Shown: piece after piece, positions 10,165 through 23,145 of the stretch | Layout of the letters: the number at the start of each line of letters is the position of its first letter | How positions within the stretch are numbered: the first letter of the stretch is position 1 | DNA from: Brachionus manjavacas | Taxonomy: Eukaryota; Rotifera; Eurotatoria; Ploima; Brachionidae | NCBI GenBank assembly: GCA_019054805.1 | Contig: JAHQIY010000018.1 | Coordinates: 806,001-870,000 of the forward strand | Direction: 5' to 3' | Length of the DNA stretch: 64,000 nt | Notes under the pieces: generated by a model | Seen by the model: only the letters and a program-made list of their open reading frames with translations | Databases searched by the model: none | What the model was told of the DNA's origin: nothing | Translations under genes and position numbers: made by a program

Positions 10165-10745
10165 AATATTCAATTTATCTTACTATTTGTAAGAAACAAT
10201 GACAGTTCAATTTTTTTAAATCCATCGATGTTGAATCGCATTTGTATTGCTTTATTTGTAATTTATTTTCAAATAAAAAATGAAAAAACGAAAAAAAAAT
10301 AGAGAAAAAATGAATTTTTTTGTTGAATTAAAAAATTGAAATTTTTCTTATTTATTTAGAAATTATCTAATTTTTGTCTTTTTTTTTAAATTTTATCGCT
10401 CTACATCGTCATCAAGGCGTTTAATGAAAATAATAATAAAAAATAGTTATAAAATGTCTAAAAAATATTTTGAAAAGCTTGTTAATTAATTTTTTTGGAA
10501 ATTATGGTTCGTTGAGCCTTAATTTGATAAAATTGAGGATAATTAAAAAAAATGTAAATTTTTCAAAAAATAAAAAATTTACCAAAAAACTCTTGTCAGG
10601 AAAAACATTTCCAAATCAAAAAACCTATTCATTTGATTAACTTTTAATCTGTCAACTGCATGTTGTTTATTTTTTTGTCTACTCATTTAAAATTAATTTT
10701 ATAAAATTTTTATTTAAAAAAAATTATTATTTAGTTTAAAAAAAA
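10165..10745. other. AT-rich spacer downstream of AK9
   Basis: Contains poly-A/T runs and the AK9 3' flank on the minus strand. No gene or repeat recognised. Confidence 0.4.
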
Positions 10746-13700
10746 CTAAGCAAGCCAATTCATGGTAGGTGAATTTTCCTGTAGGGCAAAGAAGCTGTCA
10801 AACTTAATGTTATACTCGTTGGATCTTTTGCTTGGATCTTTGTACTTAAGCGTGGTTTGTTTGTACAAATAATCAATTAAATCACACTTTTGCTCATAAT
10901 AAGCCAACTTCTGCTTGTATTTTTTTCTTCTGTACTCTGTCGATTTTGGATTATAAGCTAAACTCAAAAATGAATAAATTTTTTATTTTTTTATTTTTTT
11001 TTTCTTAAATAAACCTTTTAGATAGTAGGCCACGTAGAGCAATGCCGATTTGGTCGGCGTCAAGAACGGAAATTTAGGCTTAAAATTTCCCACATGACTC
11101 AACGCTTTCTTAAGCAATTCAGCCACAGTCTGCTCCAAATAACCAGTCATAGGCAACTCGAGCAAGTTTAGATTTTTCTTGACAGGCGGCAGTTTGTGCG
11201 GCAATTTGAGGGCACTGTAAACTTCGGGCTTTTTCAAAAAAAGCTCGAGCATTTCACTATTAGCCATGAAATAGAGCTTGGTCTTGTACTCGGCCGCATA
11301 ATCGGCCAGACCCTGTTCCAAGGCCTCATAGCGCAGCTTTCCATTGTAAAAAGTAACTGGACAATAGCCGTTCAGCTCTACTGGCTTAGGAAACATTTCT
11401 TTAACTTGAACAGCACTACGCTTTCTGGGCAGCAAATTTGGAGCGGGAAGCTTACGCGGTGCCTTTGGCGGCACATACTTATCCGGCTCAGCCAAAAACA
11501 TGTCCAGCTCTTGTTTTGACTTCATCTTGTAGTAAAAGCCTTGATACTCTGCCACATGGTTCATGTTTCTGTCCTCCGTGCAATCAACCAACTCATCATT
11601 GACTGCTAATGATACAGGACAATACTGTTCAAAGTTTCCCAACCTACTGACCATTTCGTCATAGGTAACACACAAATCGGCAATGCATGCCGCCTCATGC
11701 CGGCTAATCCGGTCCAAATACACTTGAATTGTTCGCACCGAATCGAAGCCAATTTTTTTTGCCTGGTCCCACAAGCTCCATTTGGACTGAGTGGCGTCAA
11801 GTTGGACCAAATTTTTGTGCTCATTCGAATACCAATCTCTCAAAAAAGCTATTTCATTTTTCCATTCCTTGAGCTTGTAGCCGATTATTTCGGGACTGTC
11901 ATTTAGAATGAGACCACTGGTCATTCTGTCCGCCGCTGTCCGGTCCTTGATGCACCTCTGCATGACCTCTTTGATGTCGCACTTCAGCTCGATTACCTTG
12001 ACTGGTATCAAGCTTCGCTCGGTCATTATTTTGACCTGTTCCTTGGTGAGCGGAAAGTTGTCCAAAACAAATCCGCGCAGTTGACACCTCACGTCCAAAA
12101 TGGCCAGCTCAATGCACTGAATGGTCAGCTCGTCGGGCACAGTCTTTCCCTTGATCAAGTACGAGCGTATGTTCTCGGCCAGTTCTGTGTAAGGCTGGTT
12201 GTCGAGGACTGCGCGAATAGCCTCGCCGGCTGAGAGCCTCACGCAGCCGAACTCGTTGGCAAACCTCTTGGCCAAGGTTGTTTTGCCACTTTTGGGCGGC
12301 CCTATGATGCTTATTTTGAACGGAACCACTGACAATGGCGAAGGCTGATTCAAGTATTTCAATGGATCTTGGCTGAACACCTCTCTGGACTCTTTGGATG
12401 AAAAAAAGTAGACAAAAGAGCGGTAAATGGCCGGATAGGGCTTTTTTTTTTCATTGTAATATGTCTGTACTGGTTGGTGCTCTGACTGTTTGACTGGACA
12501 CCATCGGCCAAATCTACTCAGCTGTTTGTAGCCAAAATCAATCAATTTGTTGGCAGTTCGCAGTTTGACCGGATACACTCTCTCGAAAAGAGACTGCCGG
12601 TTGTCTATGAAGCGTTTGAGCCGCTTTTTGACCAAGAATCGGACTATGTTCGGCTTGCGGTTCGAGTCCACTGTGAACCTTGGCACTAGGACTTCTTGCA
12701 AAACATCCTGGAAAAATATTTTTTTAATAATTATTTTTTAAATAAAAAGAGAAAAAATTTAGTGAGAAATTTTTTTTAATAAATAAAATATATTTTAAAT
12801 TTTATTAAGTGTTTGTTTTTGTTACCTTAACTAAGTCCAAATAGCTTAATTCGTTGTCAAAACGAGCCTTGATGTCATTTATCATGTTTTCTTTGACTTC
12901 GTCTTCTTGTGCCTCCTCCACATCTTCTTCTTCTTGTAGTTGATCGGCGAATTCCTCCTGGATTAGGGCATCCACGTCAAATTCTTCGTCGTCTTCATAT
13001 TCCTCGCCGTTTTCTGCTGCCTTAAGAAAAAAAAATTAAGTTAAATTTATTTATAGATTAAAAGCACAAGTTGACCAGTTGTCATTAATTATTTTAATAT
13101 ATATCTAATCTATTTACTCTTTAACATCCTTTTTTTTTGTATTCTGAAGAAGCTTAATTTTGTTAAAAAAAAGTTTGTGAATAAACAAAAAACTGCCTGG
13201 ACAATTAAATTTTACCGATATAAATTTTTTCTTTTGCTTATTCCTTGCTTATTTCAATGTTCATTTTCTTTTACATCAGGAAAGAAAAAAAAGTGAGGAA
13301 AGGTTTAGGAAGAAAAACCTGAACAAGTTAGTTTTTATTTTTTATATTGGTAATTATCTAATAGATCACTAGGGGCACTGCGCACATCCTCTGGGTGAAT
13401 CACTTTAATCACAGAATGGGATATGGATTTACCAAATAGGCAAAATGGAAACACGAGTAAAAAAAATATAATTAAATTAATATAATTTAATTTTTAAATA
13501 TTAAAATTAATTTTGCGATTATTAAAAATTAAAAAGTTGTCACAAATTTTACGCATTTTTTGTCTCAAATTAAATTAATTATTTTACTTTGTTCTGTCAA
13601 AATTTCCAATTTTTTCCTTAGAAAAAGGAGTAAAATAAACTATTTTATTTTTAATTTGTTGTTGAAAATTTCCTAATAATGCAAAAAAATAAGGGTTGAT

Positions 13701-16700
13701 CTATAATTAAAATAAAATAATAAAATATTCTTAAAGCTTGGAAAAATATTAATATCAAAATCAAAGTCATCAAAATAAATCTTTCAAATATTCTAAATAA
13801 AAAATAAATTTTGCAGGAAAAGTAATTTTTACCTCTTCTTCTTTCTTTTGTCTATTTTCTTCATATTTTGCTATTTCCTCTTCACGTCTTTGCTTCATTT
13901 GCAGCAACTAAAAATTAAAAAATTTAAAAAATTAGAATTTTTTATTTAAAATTAATAAAAATTTTTAATTACTAATTTTTCTTTCTTTCGCTTGGCCTTT
14001 AGCATTTTGCGTTCTTTTTTAGCGTTCATTTTAGCCCTCCACGATTCAAGTCTTTCAGGCAATAGTCGTTTGACCACATCTTCGTCCTCTACACGAAGTA
14101 TAATGACTGCATCGGGAAAAAATCCTTTATCCATCAGATAGTGAGCTTGACTGTCATTATTAGGAAATCCTTCCAGCACAAAACCTCTAGATCTGTCCAA
14201 AAAGGGTATTTAGTATTCTATTTATATTAATTGCTCGCTTAAATACCTGTACGGTTCTTCGTTCCATAATTGTGGCAAAATTTCGTCCATTATTTCAGTT
14301 GGCAGGACTTCATCCTTTTCCAAATATGCCTTAATTGTTTCTTCACGTTCAGTCAACTCTGGCAATGGCTCTGAATTTTTTTTCTCTTTTAATCTAATAG
14401 AAAAAGTTAATATTTTTTTCCGAAAAATTAACTTTTTCAAAAAACAAACTTTTTCTCTTCCTCATCATCTTCATCATCATCAAGTTGGTCTTCTTCCTCC
14501 TTCTCCTCTTCTCGTTCATAATCTATCTTTTTTTTTGTTTTTCCAATAATTAACTCCTGTAGGTAGTCGCGGAATTTCACATGAAAAAGATTTAATTTCT
14601 CTGCCAAAAATCTCGCTTGGGTGCTTTTGCCCGAGCCACGCGGTCCCAGAACTAAAATCCTTGGCGGTGGCATCTTTAACTTGCGGCGTGAGTTCGGCAA
14701 GTATTTAAGCGGATTATCCATGAACTCTTTTTTAGCATCTTCACTAGAAAATCTGTAAAATCTTTCCCTGTACTTGCACTGAATTTCCGGGTTGCCTGGA
14801 ACAAGTGTAAACTTGGAATACAAAGCGACTGGACAATAGTGACTAGTCTCTCCGAACGAGATTTTTTTTTCCCTCAAGCTAGGATCAAAAATGTTCTCGT
14901 CTCCATCCTCTTCGGCATCTTCGAATTCTTCCTCTTCTTCTTCTTCTTTTTCCTCTTCCTCGTCATCATTTTCCTCGGGCTCTTCTTCATCAATTCCGTC
15001 AAAATCAACAGCACGGAATTGAAAAATTTTCTCAACTATATTTGCCGACTCGGCAGCCAAATCTTCAATGCTTTTTTCTGGCTCAGAAGATTTTTTGTTT
15101 ATATCAATAAACGATGGCTCTGAACCGGTAATTGTGGACACTGAATTCTGAATACCTTTTATTGTGTCCAAAATAGGTTTTAGTTTATTCAAGAATTCCT
15201 GTGTCTCTGGGCCTTTTAGTGGATAACCCGGTTCTGATGATTTTATCGATGACTTCTTCTCATTCAATTTTTTACGATCTTTAGGCTCTTCTTCCTCGAC
15301 TATTTTTTCCAATAATTTGGGATCTTCTTCGGTTTCTTGGCTTTCTTTTTCCGCATTCTCGTCCTCTTCTTTTATCTCCATTTCAATGCTATGAACTTTT
15401 TTTAGCTCAGCATCTCTAAAAAATAGAAGTTTTTAATATTTGCAAATATTATTTTGGCTGACACAAATAGTTTGACACCTGATAAGACTTTCTGTTAAAA
15501 TGCTGCAATTCAGAATGTGCGTCAAGATGATAAACTGATTGTGCCAGGTTATTACTTCCAGGTTATTACTTCCAGGTTATTATTTTTTTAATTTAATTTT
15601 ACAATTCAATTTCTCAATAAATTTTTAAATGTGATATTAAAACAATAAAGAGATATTAAGAATTATTTGAGAAAAAAAATTTAAGTGAGAGTGAAATTTA
15701 TAGTAATAAGGCTTTAGAAGTAAAAATTGGTCGCCAAAATTGAAAACACCAAAAGAATTTATTTTTTTCACTATTTTTTTCAGAGCAAATTATCTATCTA
15801 TTTTGAATTTTTTGATGTACCAGTCAGACCATCATTTGGACATCATTTTTGTTTTGTTGTAAAAAAGCAAAAAAAAATCATCAATTTTGCATCAGTGGTT
15901 TGACCACATACCATCTATTGAACTTACAATTTTTATTGATTAGGTGATTTAGGTGAATGACATTTTTCTAAAATTAATGGCTTATAAAATTTAGGAAAAA
16001 GGCATATTTTTTTGAAGATTTTAATATTTTACGATTTTTTACGAAAGTTAACTTAAAATGTTGGATCAAAGATCAAATCAACACTGCATATTTCAATATA
16101 AAATTAGCAACAAATACTGTGATAGTTCAATATTTAATGATTCTTCTATTATTAGACATCAAATTTGAAAATTGTACCTCTGCATTATATAAAGAATCAA
16201 ACATAGTTAATATACCATCTTAGTAAAATATATTCACCGTGAAAAATTTTAGTCAATTATTTTTTTTAACTTTTAAAATTTTTGTTAAATATTTTGTATC
16301 TGAATTTTAAATGAAAAATTTCTATTAAATTTTTTTCTTTGATAATTTTTTTTTATCTAATTTCTTTAATAATATTTGATAAAAATTCTAAAAAAAATTA
16401 ATTTAGTTCAGGAAGCGATATGTTAAACTTTGTTTTGATTAAAACTAAGAATCAAATTTCGATTGATATATCATTATTTAATTTTGTTCTTAAATTTTTT
16501 TTTGATATTACCCAATTTCATCAGATTGACACCCAACCGACCCTCAATTTCCAAAAAGACTAATTGATGAGCTTTTTAAAAATTTGTTAAGTTCAATTAA
16601 TAAATTTTAAAATTTTTTGATTTTTTCCAGCAAGAGAAATATTTAGATATTCTATTAAAAAAAGTTTTTCTGTAATTGTATCTTCGAAATAGAATCATCA

Positions 16701-19345
16701 CTTTAATATTAAAACGAAGCGATCAAATAATATAATTTATAATTATACTTTAAATAGTTTAAAATATTTAATTTAAGAAGAAATTATTTATTATTCAGCA
16801 AGTATAGAAACTTGATGGTATCTCAAAATGAAAATTTATTTTTATTTTGAATTAAAAAGAAGATTGGAAATGAGTCTTTGCATAAATTAATTTTAATAAA
16901 TTCTTGACTTCATTTTAAAATTTTTAGGGGATTTTTTGTTGACAAAAAAGAACTGGACTTGGAAATTTTTTAAAATAAAAATCTTTAAAAAAAAATTACT
17001 TTTTTAATTTTTCCGCTTTTTGATTAGCTTCATCAGCAAGCCGTTTGGTAACACGCTGATCGATTTCATCCTTATTTAATTGATACCATCGCTTAGATAA
17101 AATGGACGAGTCATCACTAGAGTCCTGCAAAATTAGAAAGGTGTCCGGAATGATATTGCTCTCGGCCATGGCGTTCAATTGCTCGGAATCATTGGGAAAA
17201 TTGTCCAGAATCCATCCGCCATCATTGGCAGCTGTCGGATCAATTTTAGCTCTATTTTTTCTAATCCTATCCAACTCGTCTTGCAACACTTTGATGTACT
17301 CTGATGGTGGCAAGTTAAACTGCTGCTTGGACAGATCTTCTAGTGCTTTGTCAATGGCCAACTGGATGTCTGGATGGTCTGGGTTCACTGTTATGTCATT
17401 CTCTTCGGAATAAGTGACATTGGGGTCTAGCTTGGCATAATCTATGGGTTCATTGACAATCGACTCTTCTTTTTGAATTTCAAAGTTGTCCTCATTTTGG
17501 TTTTGTTTGTCCTCTGCTTCTTGTTCCGTCAATTCGGTCTTATCCTCTCCAGATTCCTGGGCCTCTTGAGTCTCTTGATCTTGCTGGGCTTCTTGTGACT
17601 CGGCAAGCATTGCAGCGCGCTCAGCTTGCTCCTGGTCTCGCTTAGTCTTTTCTTGTTCCAATTTTTCCCTAAACTTTTGTTTTATTTGATCAATGGCACT
17701 CTGCGTAGCCTCTGCAGTAACTCTGTCTCTCAATTCATCATTGGCCTTTTTGATCCTAGGCTCCATCAAACTCTTCATGTCAATAACACTGGCGTTGTAT
17801 TTTTTGGCCAACAGCGCACTCAAACTCGTCTTGCCGGAGTACGGCGTACCCAAAATGCTCAGCTTGCACGGAGCTCTAGGCTGAGGCAGTCGGAGATAGG
17901 GTCTTGGATTTTTGAGGAAATCTCTGAGACGATTTTCGTCAGCCATTAGGTAAATTTTGTCCAAAAAAGACGCCGCATAGTCCGGCTTTCCGCTCACTAT
18001 CTTTCCGTCTTTGAGACTCACAGGACAATAAAAAGCGCACTTGCTGCGTCTCCATTTAAATTTGCCGGACAATTTTTTCCTAGACTGTAAAGAGCTGAGG
18101 TTTTCCTCGATTTCAATGGTGTCTATAAAATGGTCTGTATTGGCCGCCTCTTCCTCATTGACCTCAACAGGCTCGGTCATTCTCAAAACCTTGGCTGCCT
18201 TGCGGATCGGATAGCTTTCCAATCGAAGCAGTAATTGCTTGATTAAAATAGTCGGCGACAAGTTGGAGTCAAGTTCGATCAAGTAAGACTGGTCCATGTT
18301 GGCCATTTGATCTTCCAGAACGCGTAACAACGCTTCTTTGAAAGTGCCAAGGGATGATTCTACATAGGACAGAGTGTCTTCGGGTCGAATGACCAATCTT
18401 TCGACTACGTCATTGGCAATTACGGCAAAAAACTCGTCTTGTGGTTCCTCTGGTCGCTCTTCTTCCATCTCTTCGCCTTCTTCATCTTCGCCTTCTTCAT
18501 TCTCTGTTTCTTCTTTTTTCACCGCCTTGGGCTTGTTTGGTGCATACATTTCTTTAATGTACAGATTGCCAGATATCGGGTCCACCTTTTGGTGCACTCT
18601 TCGCCGAGTCAGGTCTTTGTCCGGGATCTAAATAAAACAATAAAAAAAATTTTTTCTAAATTTTATTTAATACTCTTAGATTGATTATAAAATCTGGTTG
18701 AAGTTTCCAATTTTTCATCATTTCCATTTGTTGACCAATGTCGAAATTGTTTTCGCTTTGAGACGGAAAGCCGTCTAGGACGTATCCGTGATGAGCCACT
18801 TCTGGCGAGTTGATCTTTTGGTCTATCATCTGGGCCACAATTGATTCTGGTAAGGCTTCGCCTTTGAGCAAAATGTCTTGGGCTTTTTTGCCCAGGTCAG
18901 TGTTATTTTTTATGCTTGTTAGAATAAGATCAGTGGCTAAAGGAGAAAAAATATTTTGGTGACAAGAAAAAAAGTGAATATTTACGATTGACCAATTCTG
19001 CCTTCCATTCAGCAGCTAATTTTTTAGCAATTGTGCTCTTGCCCGAGCCTGGCTTTCCCACCACTAAGAAACAAGTCGGCTTTGATGTCAAAAAACGCTG
19101 CTCTGCCTTTTTGATAAGTTATTAATTTTTGCCTAAATTTTTTCAGCGTTTACTTCATCTTCGTCAAACGGGTCCAAGTTTAAGTAATCCTGAAGAGTTA
19201 ACTTGGTGGGAAATTTATTCTTTAATAATTTAAAATTAAAATTAAAATTAAAAAAGATCAATATGTTTACTTTTAGGTTCAGATCGTGGACAGAGGCGCC
19301 TGTTTGCACGTGTATCTCCTGAGACGGCTTTGCCTCGTTTGCCAT
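10746..19345 (-). CDS. AK9: Adenylate kinase 9 (multi-domain nucleoside mono/diphosphate kinase)
   Basis: Twelve-exon model on the minus strand: 19271-19345, 19154-19219, 18986-19106, 18674-18936, 17000-18627, 14450-15415, 14247-14393, 13973-14192, 13833-13907, 12826-13020, 11015-12707, 10746-10957. All junctions are GT-AG and keep phase; the product is 1886 residues, close to my memory of about 1,900 for vertebrate AK9. Four P-loops are visible: GKPGSGKST (about 64), GTPYSGKTS (about 435), GPRGSGKST (about 975) and GPPKSGKTT (about 1388). NMP-kinase 'DGFP/DNFP/EGFP' motifs follow them. YHS-like modules starting with [YW]CPV occur in exons 5, 6 and 11 (three in exon 11). Acidic low-complexity linkers lie in exons 5, 6 and 10. 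AK9 transfers phosphate among nucleotides and is linked to motile cilia in vertebrates. The first ATG with a usable frame is at 19345. Intron 5 (about 1.6 kb) is unusually long. Confidence 0.93.
15416..16999 (-). other. Long AK9 intron 5
   Basis: AT-rich intron between AK9 exons 5 and 6, flanked by AA|GTAATT and TTTTTTAG. It contains a short tandem run of CCAGGTTATTACTT units near 15545-15580 and otherwise nothing recognised. A missed small exon cannot be excluded, but the flanking exons join in phase without one. Confidence 0.5.
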
Positions 19346-19841
19346 GATCACAAACAGATAGTATCAATTTATTAATATAATAATTTATGTAATGTTTATT
19401 ATTAAAAAACAAAATTATTAGTTAAAATAAAAGCTCGAAACGATGAAAAAGATTGGAATAATAAATTTTGTTTCCATGGAAATTTAGGCTTTTTGGGTAA
19501 TTTTTGTGTCCAAGGTAACTGTGGCAGAATATTGCAGAGTAAATTAAAACTTAAAAAAAAATAATTTATTTTATAACATGTCATTGTAAATCATTAAAAA
19601 CAGAGAGAAAATCTGCATTCAAAAAACAAATATTTTTTAGTTTTTATTTTTCTAATATTTTGCTTTATTTTCTTAATTATTTTAAAATTAAATTAAAATT
19701 AAATTTTTGAAATGACTCGGACTTTTGAAAAAAAAAGTCCGGACCTGGACTTGACTTGAGACTTGTGACTTTTAAACAACTCTTCTTTAATTCTACCATT
19801 TCTAGAGCCATTTATCAATTTTCCATTTTTTAAAAGTGTTT
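19346..19841. other. AK9 upstream flank and spacer
   Basis: Would contain the AK9 promoter on the minus strand; no clear core element was seen. Around 19712-19770 lies GACTT/AAGTC-rich sequence (GACTCGGACTTTT...AAAAGTCCGGAC, then GACTTGACTTGAGACTTGTGACTT); similar GACTT-rich patches occur at 5330-5370 and 29930-30245. Confidence 0.35.
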
Positions 19842-20255
19842 TTACTTAAAAATTACAATAAAAGACAGACTCAACAAACTGTCATTTGCGCAAAATTCGA
19901 TATATCGGATTGATTTGTGTCCTTCTAAAGTTTTTAAACACTCTCCTTTATCCAAGTGCCATAGTTTTATTGTTCTATCAACTGATCCGCATAAGAACTT
20001 GTTTTCACTCACAATCATTTCAATACAAGTCACAGATCCAGTGTGACTTATGTATTGGAACATTCAGGTTAAAAAATTTTCCAACAAAACATAGTCAATG
20101 TAGTGCTGTGAATTTATTTTTACTTAGGATGATACTCTGAACAAAGGTTCCGTACCTCTACCCGTCATTAAACCTACTATCATGAATTCTTTTTTGAAAC
20201 TTTCATCTTTTTCCATTACATAACTTTCAGGTATGCGCCTAATGTAGCAAAATCA
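19842..20255 (-). pseudogene. WD40-repeat relic
   Basis: The minus-strand frame ending at 19842 begins around 20063 with a WD40 unit: HTGSVTCIEM, then ENKFLCGSVDRTIKLW and DKGECLKTLEGH, i.e. the SxDxTIKxW strand followed by the GH start of the next blade. It then runs into non-WD sequence and a stop. About 90 bp upstream an open stretch (20250-20125; RRIPESYVMEKDE, then GLMTGRGTEPLFRVSS) precedes a stop. No acceptor joins the two. One blade cannot make a propeller, so this is probably a fragment of a decayed WD40 gene; parent unknown. Confidence 0.45.
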
Positions 20256-20990
20256 TTCATTTTTAGAACTTTTTAAATGGTATAGTTTGAAGATAAAAAT
20301 TTTATTTGGTTTTAATTTTGTCAGATTTTTCGGACTATAAAAATTTTAATTAAAATGATAAAAAAAATTTTAATTCATTTATTTGACATTTTATTGTGGA
20401 TTTTAAATTTTTATTTAAGCTCACATTTTAATCTAATGATTTATTCATTTACTTGCCCAATTTACATCCTTGTTTATATTGATTGTGGAAAAAACAAAAT
20501 AGATCAATTAATAAAATTTAACCAAGTAATTTAATTCTATAAAAGAATTTTTTTTTATATAAAATTTTTTTTCTTAAACTTTCCAAATATATTTTAAATT
20601 TCTTCATTTAATCAAAACATTTCTAAAACGAGAGCTGAAAAGAAACTTCCCTGGCGTCTAACTCCTAAATTATTTTTCAATTTAAAAAATAAAATTGAAA
20701 TAATGATATTAAAAAAATTATTATCATGATCTTCACATTTAATGTTAACCATTTTTTTTAATATTACTGCATTAGAAATTAAATTTTACATAGAATATTT
20801 GAATGAACGAGTACATTTTCAAAGATCAATTAATTGAATATAGACTTATAAATTTTATTTACCCCAAAATTTAATTTTTTTACCCCAATTTTATCAGAAT
20901 TACACCAATTAATAAGAAACAAAAAAAATAAAAAGACAATTTTTTCACATTGACACCAAATTAATTAGAAAAATACTAAATAAATTTTAA
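20256..20990. other. AT-rich spacer, nothing recognised
   Basis: Low-complexity intergenic DNA; no supported feature on either strand. Confidence 0.5.
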
Positions 20991-20993
20991 AAA

Positions 20994-21184
20994 ACACTTT
21001 TTTTATTTAACTCATCATTTGAATCGACATCAGATTCAATTCCTTTTGGTACTGGTTGAAGCTTTTGTTTCTTTTGGTTGATGTTCGAGCCCTCCAGCTG
21101 TATATTTTGGTCTTCCCTTTTTTCAGTTAGCTTATTTTGGTATCCATTCCAACTGAATATCACTACCGTTGTTACATTAAAAAA
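20994..21184 (-). pseudogene. Unassigned coding-like segment
   Basis: A minus-strand frame of about 60 codons, more GC-rich than its flanks, reads VVIFSWNGYQNKLTEKRE, then Gln/Lys-rich sequence, then PKGIESDVDSNDELNKK and a stop. It has no in-frame ATG at its start and no clear splice acceptor. A segment at 62.9 kb (minus) contains a similar GIESDEDVNSSK, so the two could be remnants of one repeat family; the similarity is short. Function unknown. Confidence 0.25.
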
Positions 21185-22023
21185 ATGTATTTAATTTTAT
21201 AGATACTATCTTTTTTTAATTCTTGATTTTATTAAAAGTTTTTAGCGGCAGTGAAGTTTAGAGCAAAAATAAAGCAAATCGAAATTTTTTATAAAAAATT
21301 TTGAAGCTTTTAAATCAAAAAAAATATTTTTATGCCAGAAAAAAAGTCAAAAAAACTTCACAATAGGACTGTTCAACAAATTTCTTTTAAACAATTTTAA
21401 ACAGTAATTTTTTAAATAATTGCCAATAATTGAAATAAAACTGGAATTGATTAATGAAATGTTAAACAGTCTAAAAGATAGGGGCACCTTAAAATTATTT
21501 CCTTCCTTAAATAAAAAAATTGAAACCTAAAAATTTTTGTTTAAAACAATAATTTAACTGTCTATTAATTTTTATTCAATTTGTCCATGGGACTCCAACT
21601 TTAATTAAATAGATAAATAAATAACAACTAAATATTTATGTTTGATGCAACCTATCTAGTCATAAATTTTAAACCTTGCTTTTTTTTATTTTTTTCAAAA
21701 TTGAATGAAAATTTCTAATAAAAAAACGAAAAAATCCACCTTTTGGCATAACAATTATTTAATTCTATTTGAATGTCTGATATTTGATTTTATCACTTAA
21801 AGAGAAAAGATAAGCTTGTATATTTATAAATATTTTTTTATTCAATATTATCTAATGATTTGAAAAAGAAAAGAAATACAACATTTAAACTAAAATAAAT
21901 TTAATTTACAAGTAATTAATAATATGCCAATTTAGTTTAAGTGTGATTTGGTGTCTGGATATTTTTACTCGGTTTCGTCAAACAAATAATTAAAGCATTC
22001 TAAAAATGTGCAGCACAACAGCA
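21185..22023. other. Spacer and GIPC 3' flank
   Basis: AT-rich; on the minus strand this is the 3' flank of GIPC. No RNA gene or repeat recognised. Confidence 0.4.
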
Positions 22024-23145
22024 TTATTGAGTGAGCGCTCGGAGACGACCATCTCGGGCGTCACTAATAGCACCCCATAGGTCAAACACAAAATCTTCAC
22101 TAAAACCAAAATCGCATATCTCCGATTTTGAAATCGCTTCGATGAACTCATGAGGATTTTTGTAATCCCGACCTAGTTCCCAAATAGTCTGAGCCAAGTC
22201 CGAGTCGTGTATTCCCATAAATGTTTCCAACAAACTATTTATCTTGGCCACAGCCAGATCAACGAACTCGTCCTTAAATAAAATTTTGAATAAAAATTAA
22301 AGAATTTTTTTTTATTTTTTATTTTTTTAAAATCCTCCTACTCTCTCCTCAACTTTTCCGGACTTCATACGCATAGTCTGCTTGCCATTGGAAACAGATA
22401 TTTGAACTTGTTTTGAATTTCTGGCTCCAATATTCACTTGAAAAAAAATTAAAAACAAAAAAAATGTGTTTTATTTGTCTGGTAATTACAAAATCCTTCT
22501 CTGGTCGGTTCGACCAATTTGAGAGTAAACGTGGAGCCGACTGGAATGTCCTTGAGCATTTTGGCAACTTCAAAGTGCCTCGAGCCGATCAGGTCTTGAT
22601 CATTTATCTTTTCGATGTGGTCTCCTACTTTTATCTGGTCGCTTAGTTTATCTATAATACTTCCTTCTTTAATTCGTTTAATGAACGCGTATCCAGCGCC
22701 ATTGTCTGTGATGGTAAGTCCCAGAGCCGCTTCGCTCTTGAACACCTCAATTGTTTTGACACCGCCTTTTAGATGAGCGAATATAAAGTCCTCCAAACCG
22801 ATTTGACCACCCAGCAACTTATTCATATCAACTTTGTGAGTATTCAAAGTGCAGAATAAAATCTAAAAAATTTTTTTTAATTTTTTGGCTCTTAATTTTG
22901 GTTGTTGTTACTTCATTTGCTTGGATATCATAGCATTCGGCAATTTTGGAGTAGAGCTCTTTGACAATAGAGAACCCGCTGATGAGGCCGGTGGGACTAC
23001 CGTGCGCCAATTGGCAGTGAAATACCAGCTTGGACTTTGAGGGCTCGTCGCTTGGTTTCTTTTTTTCCGGACTTGATTTGCTCATGTTGGTCTCAGTCAA
23101 GCTAGTGTGTTCGTCTTTGGACTTTTTTTTCGACACAAATGGCAT
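22024..23145 (-). CDS. GIPC: GIPC-type PDZ adaptor protein
   Basis: Four exons on the minus strand: 22912-23145, 22490-22862, 22342-22436, 22024-22272; all junctions GT-AG and in phase, giving 316 residues (vertebrate GIPC1 is about 330). The N-terminus is Lys/Ser-rich. The GH1 region has [14 protein letters not shown] and is completed across the first junction ([20 protein letters not shown]), then [13 protein letters not shown]. The PDZ domain (about 114-195) has the carboxylate-binding loop [10 protein letters not shown] and [14 protein letters not shown]. The GH2 region (about 235-316) contains [17 protein letters not shown] and [21 protein letters not shown] binds receptor C-termini through PDZ and links endocytic vesicles to myosin VI through GH2. 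The variable segment between PDZ and GH2 is short here. The paralogue cannot be assigned from this sequence. Confidence 0.94.

Noticed and set aside
11196..12741. Plus-strand and alternative-frame open stretches over AK9 exon 11
   Set aside because: Shadows of a long, GC-richer coding exon; no domain content and inconsistent with the AK9 model.
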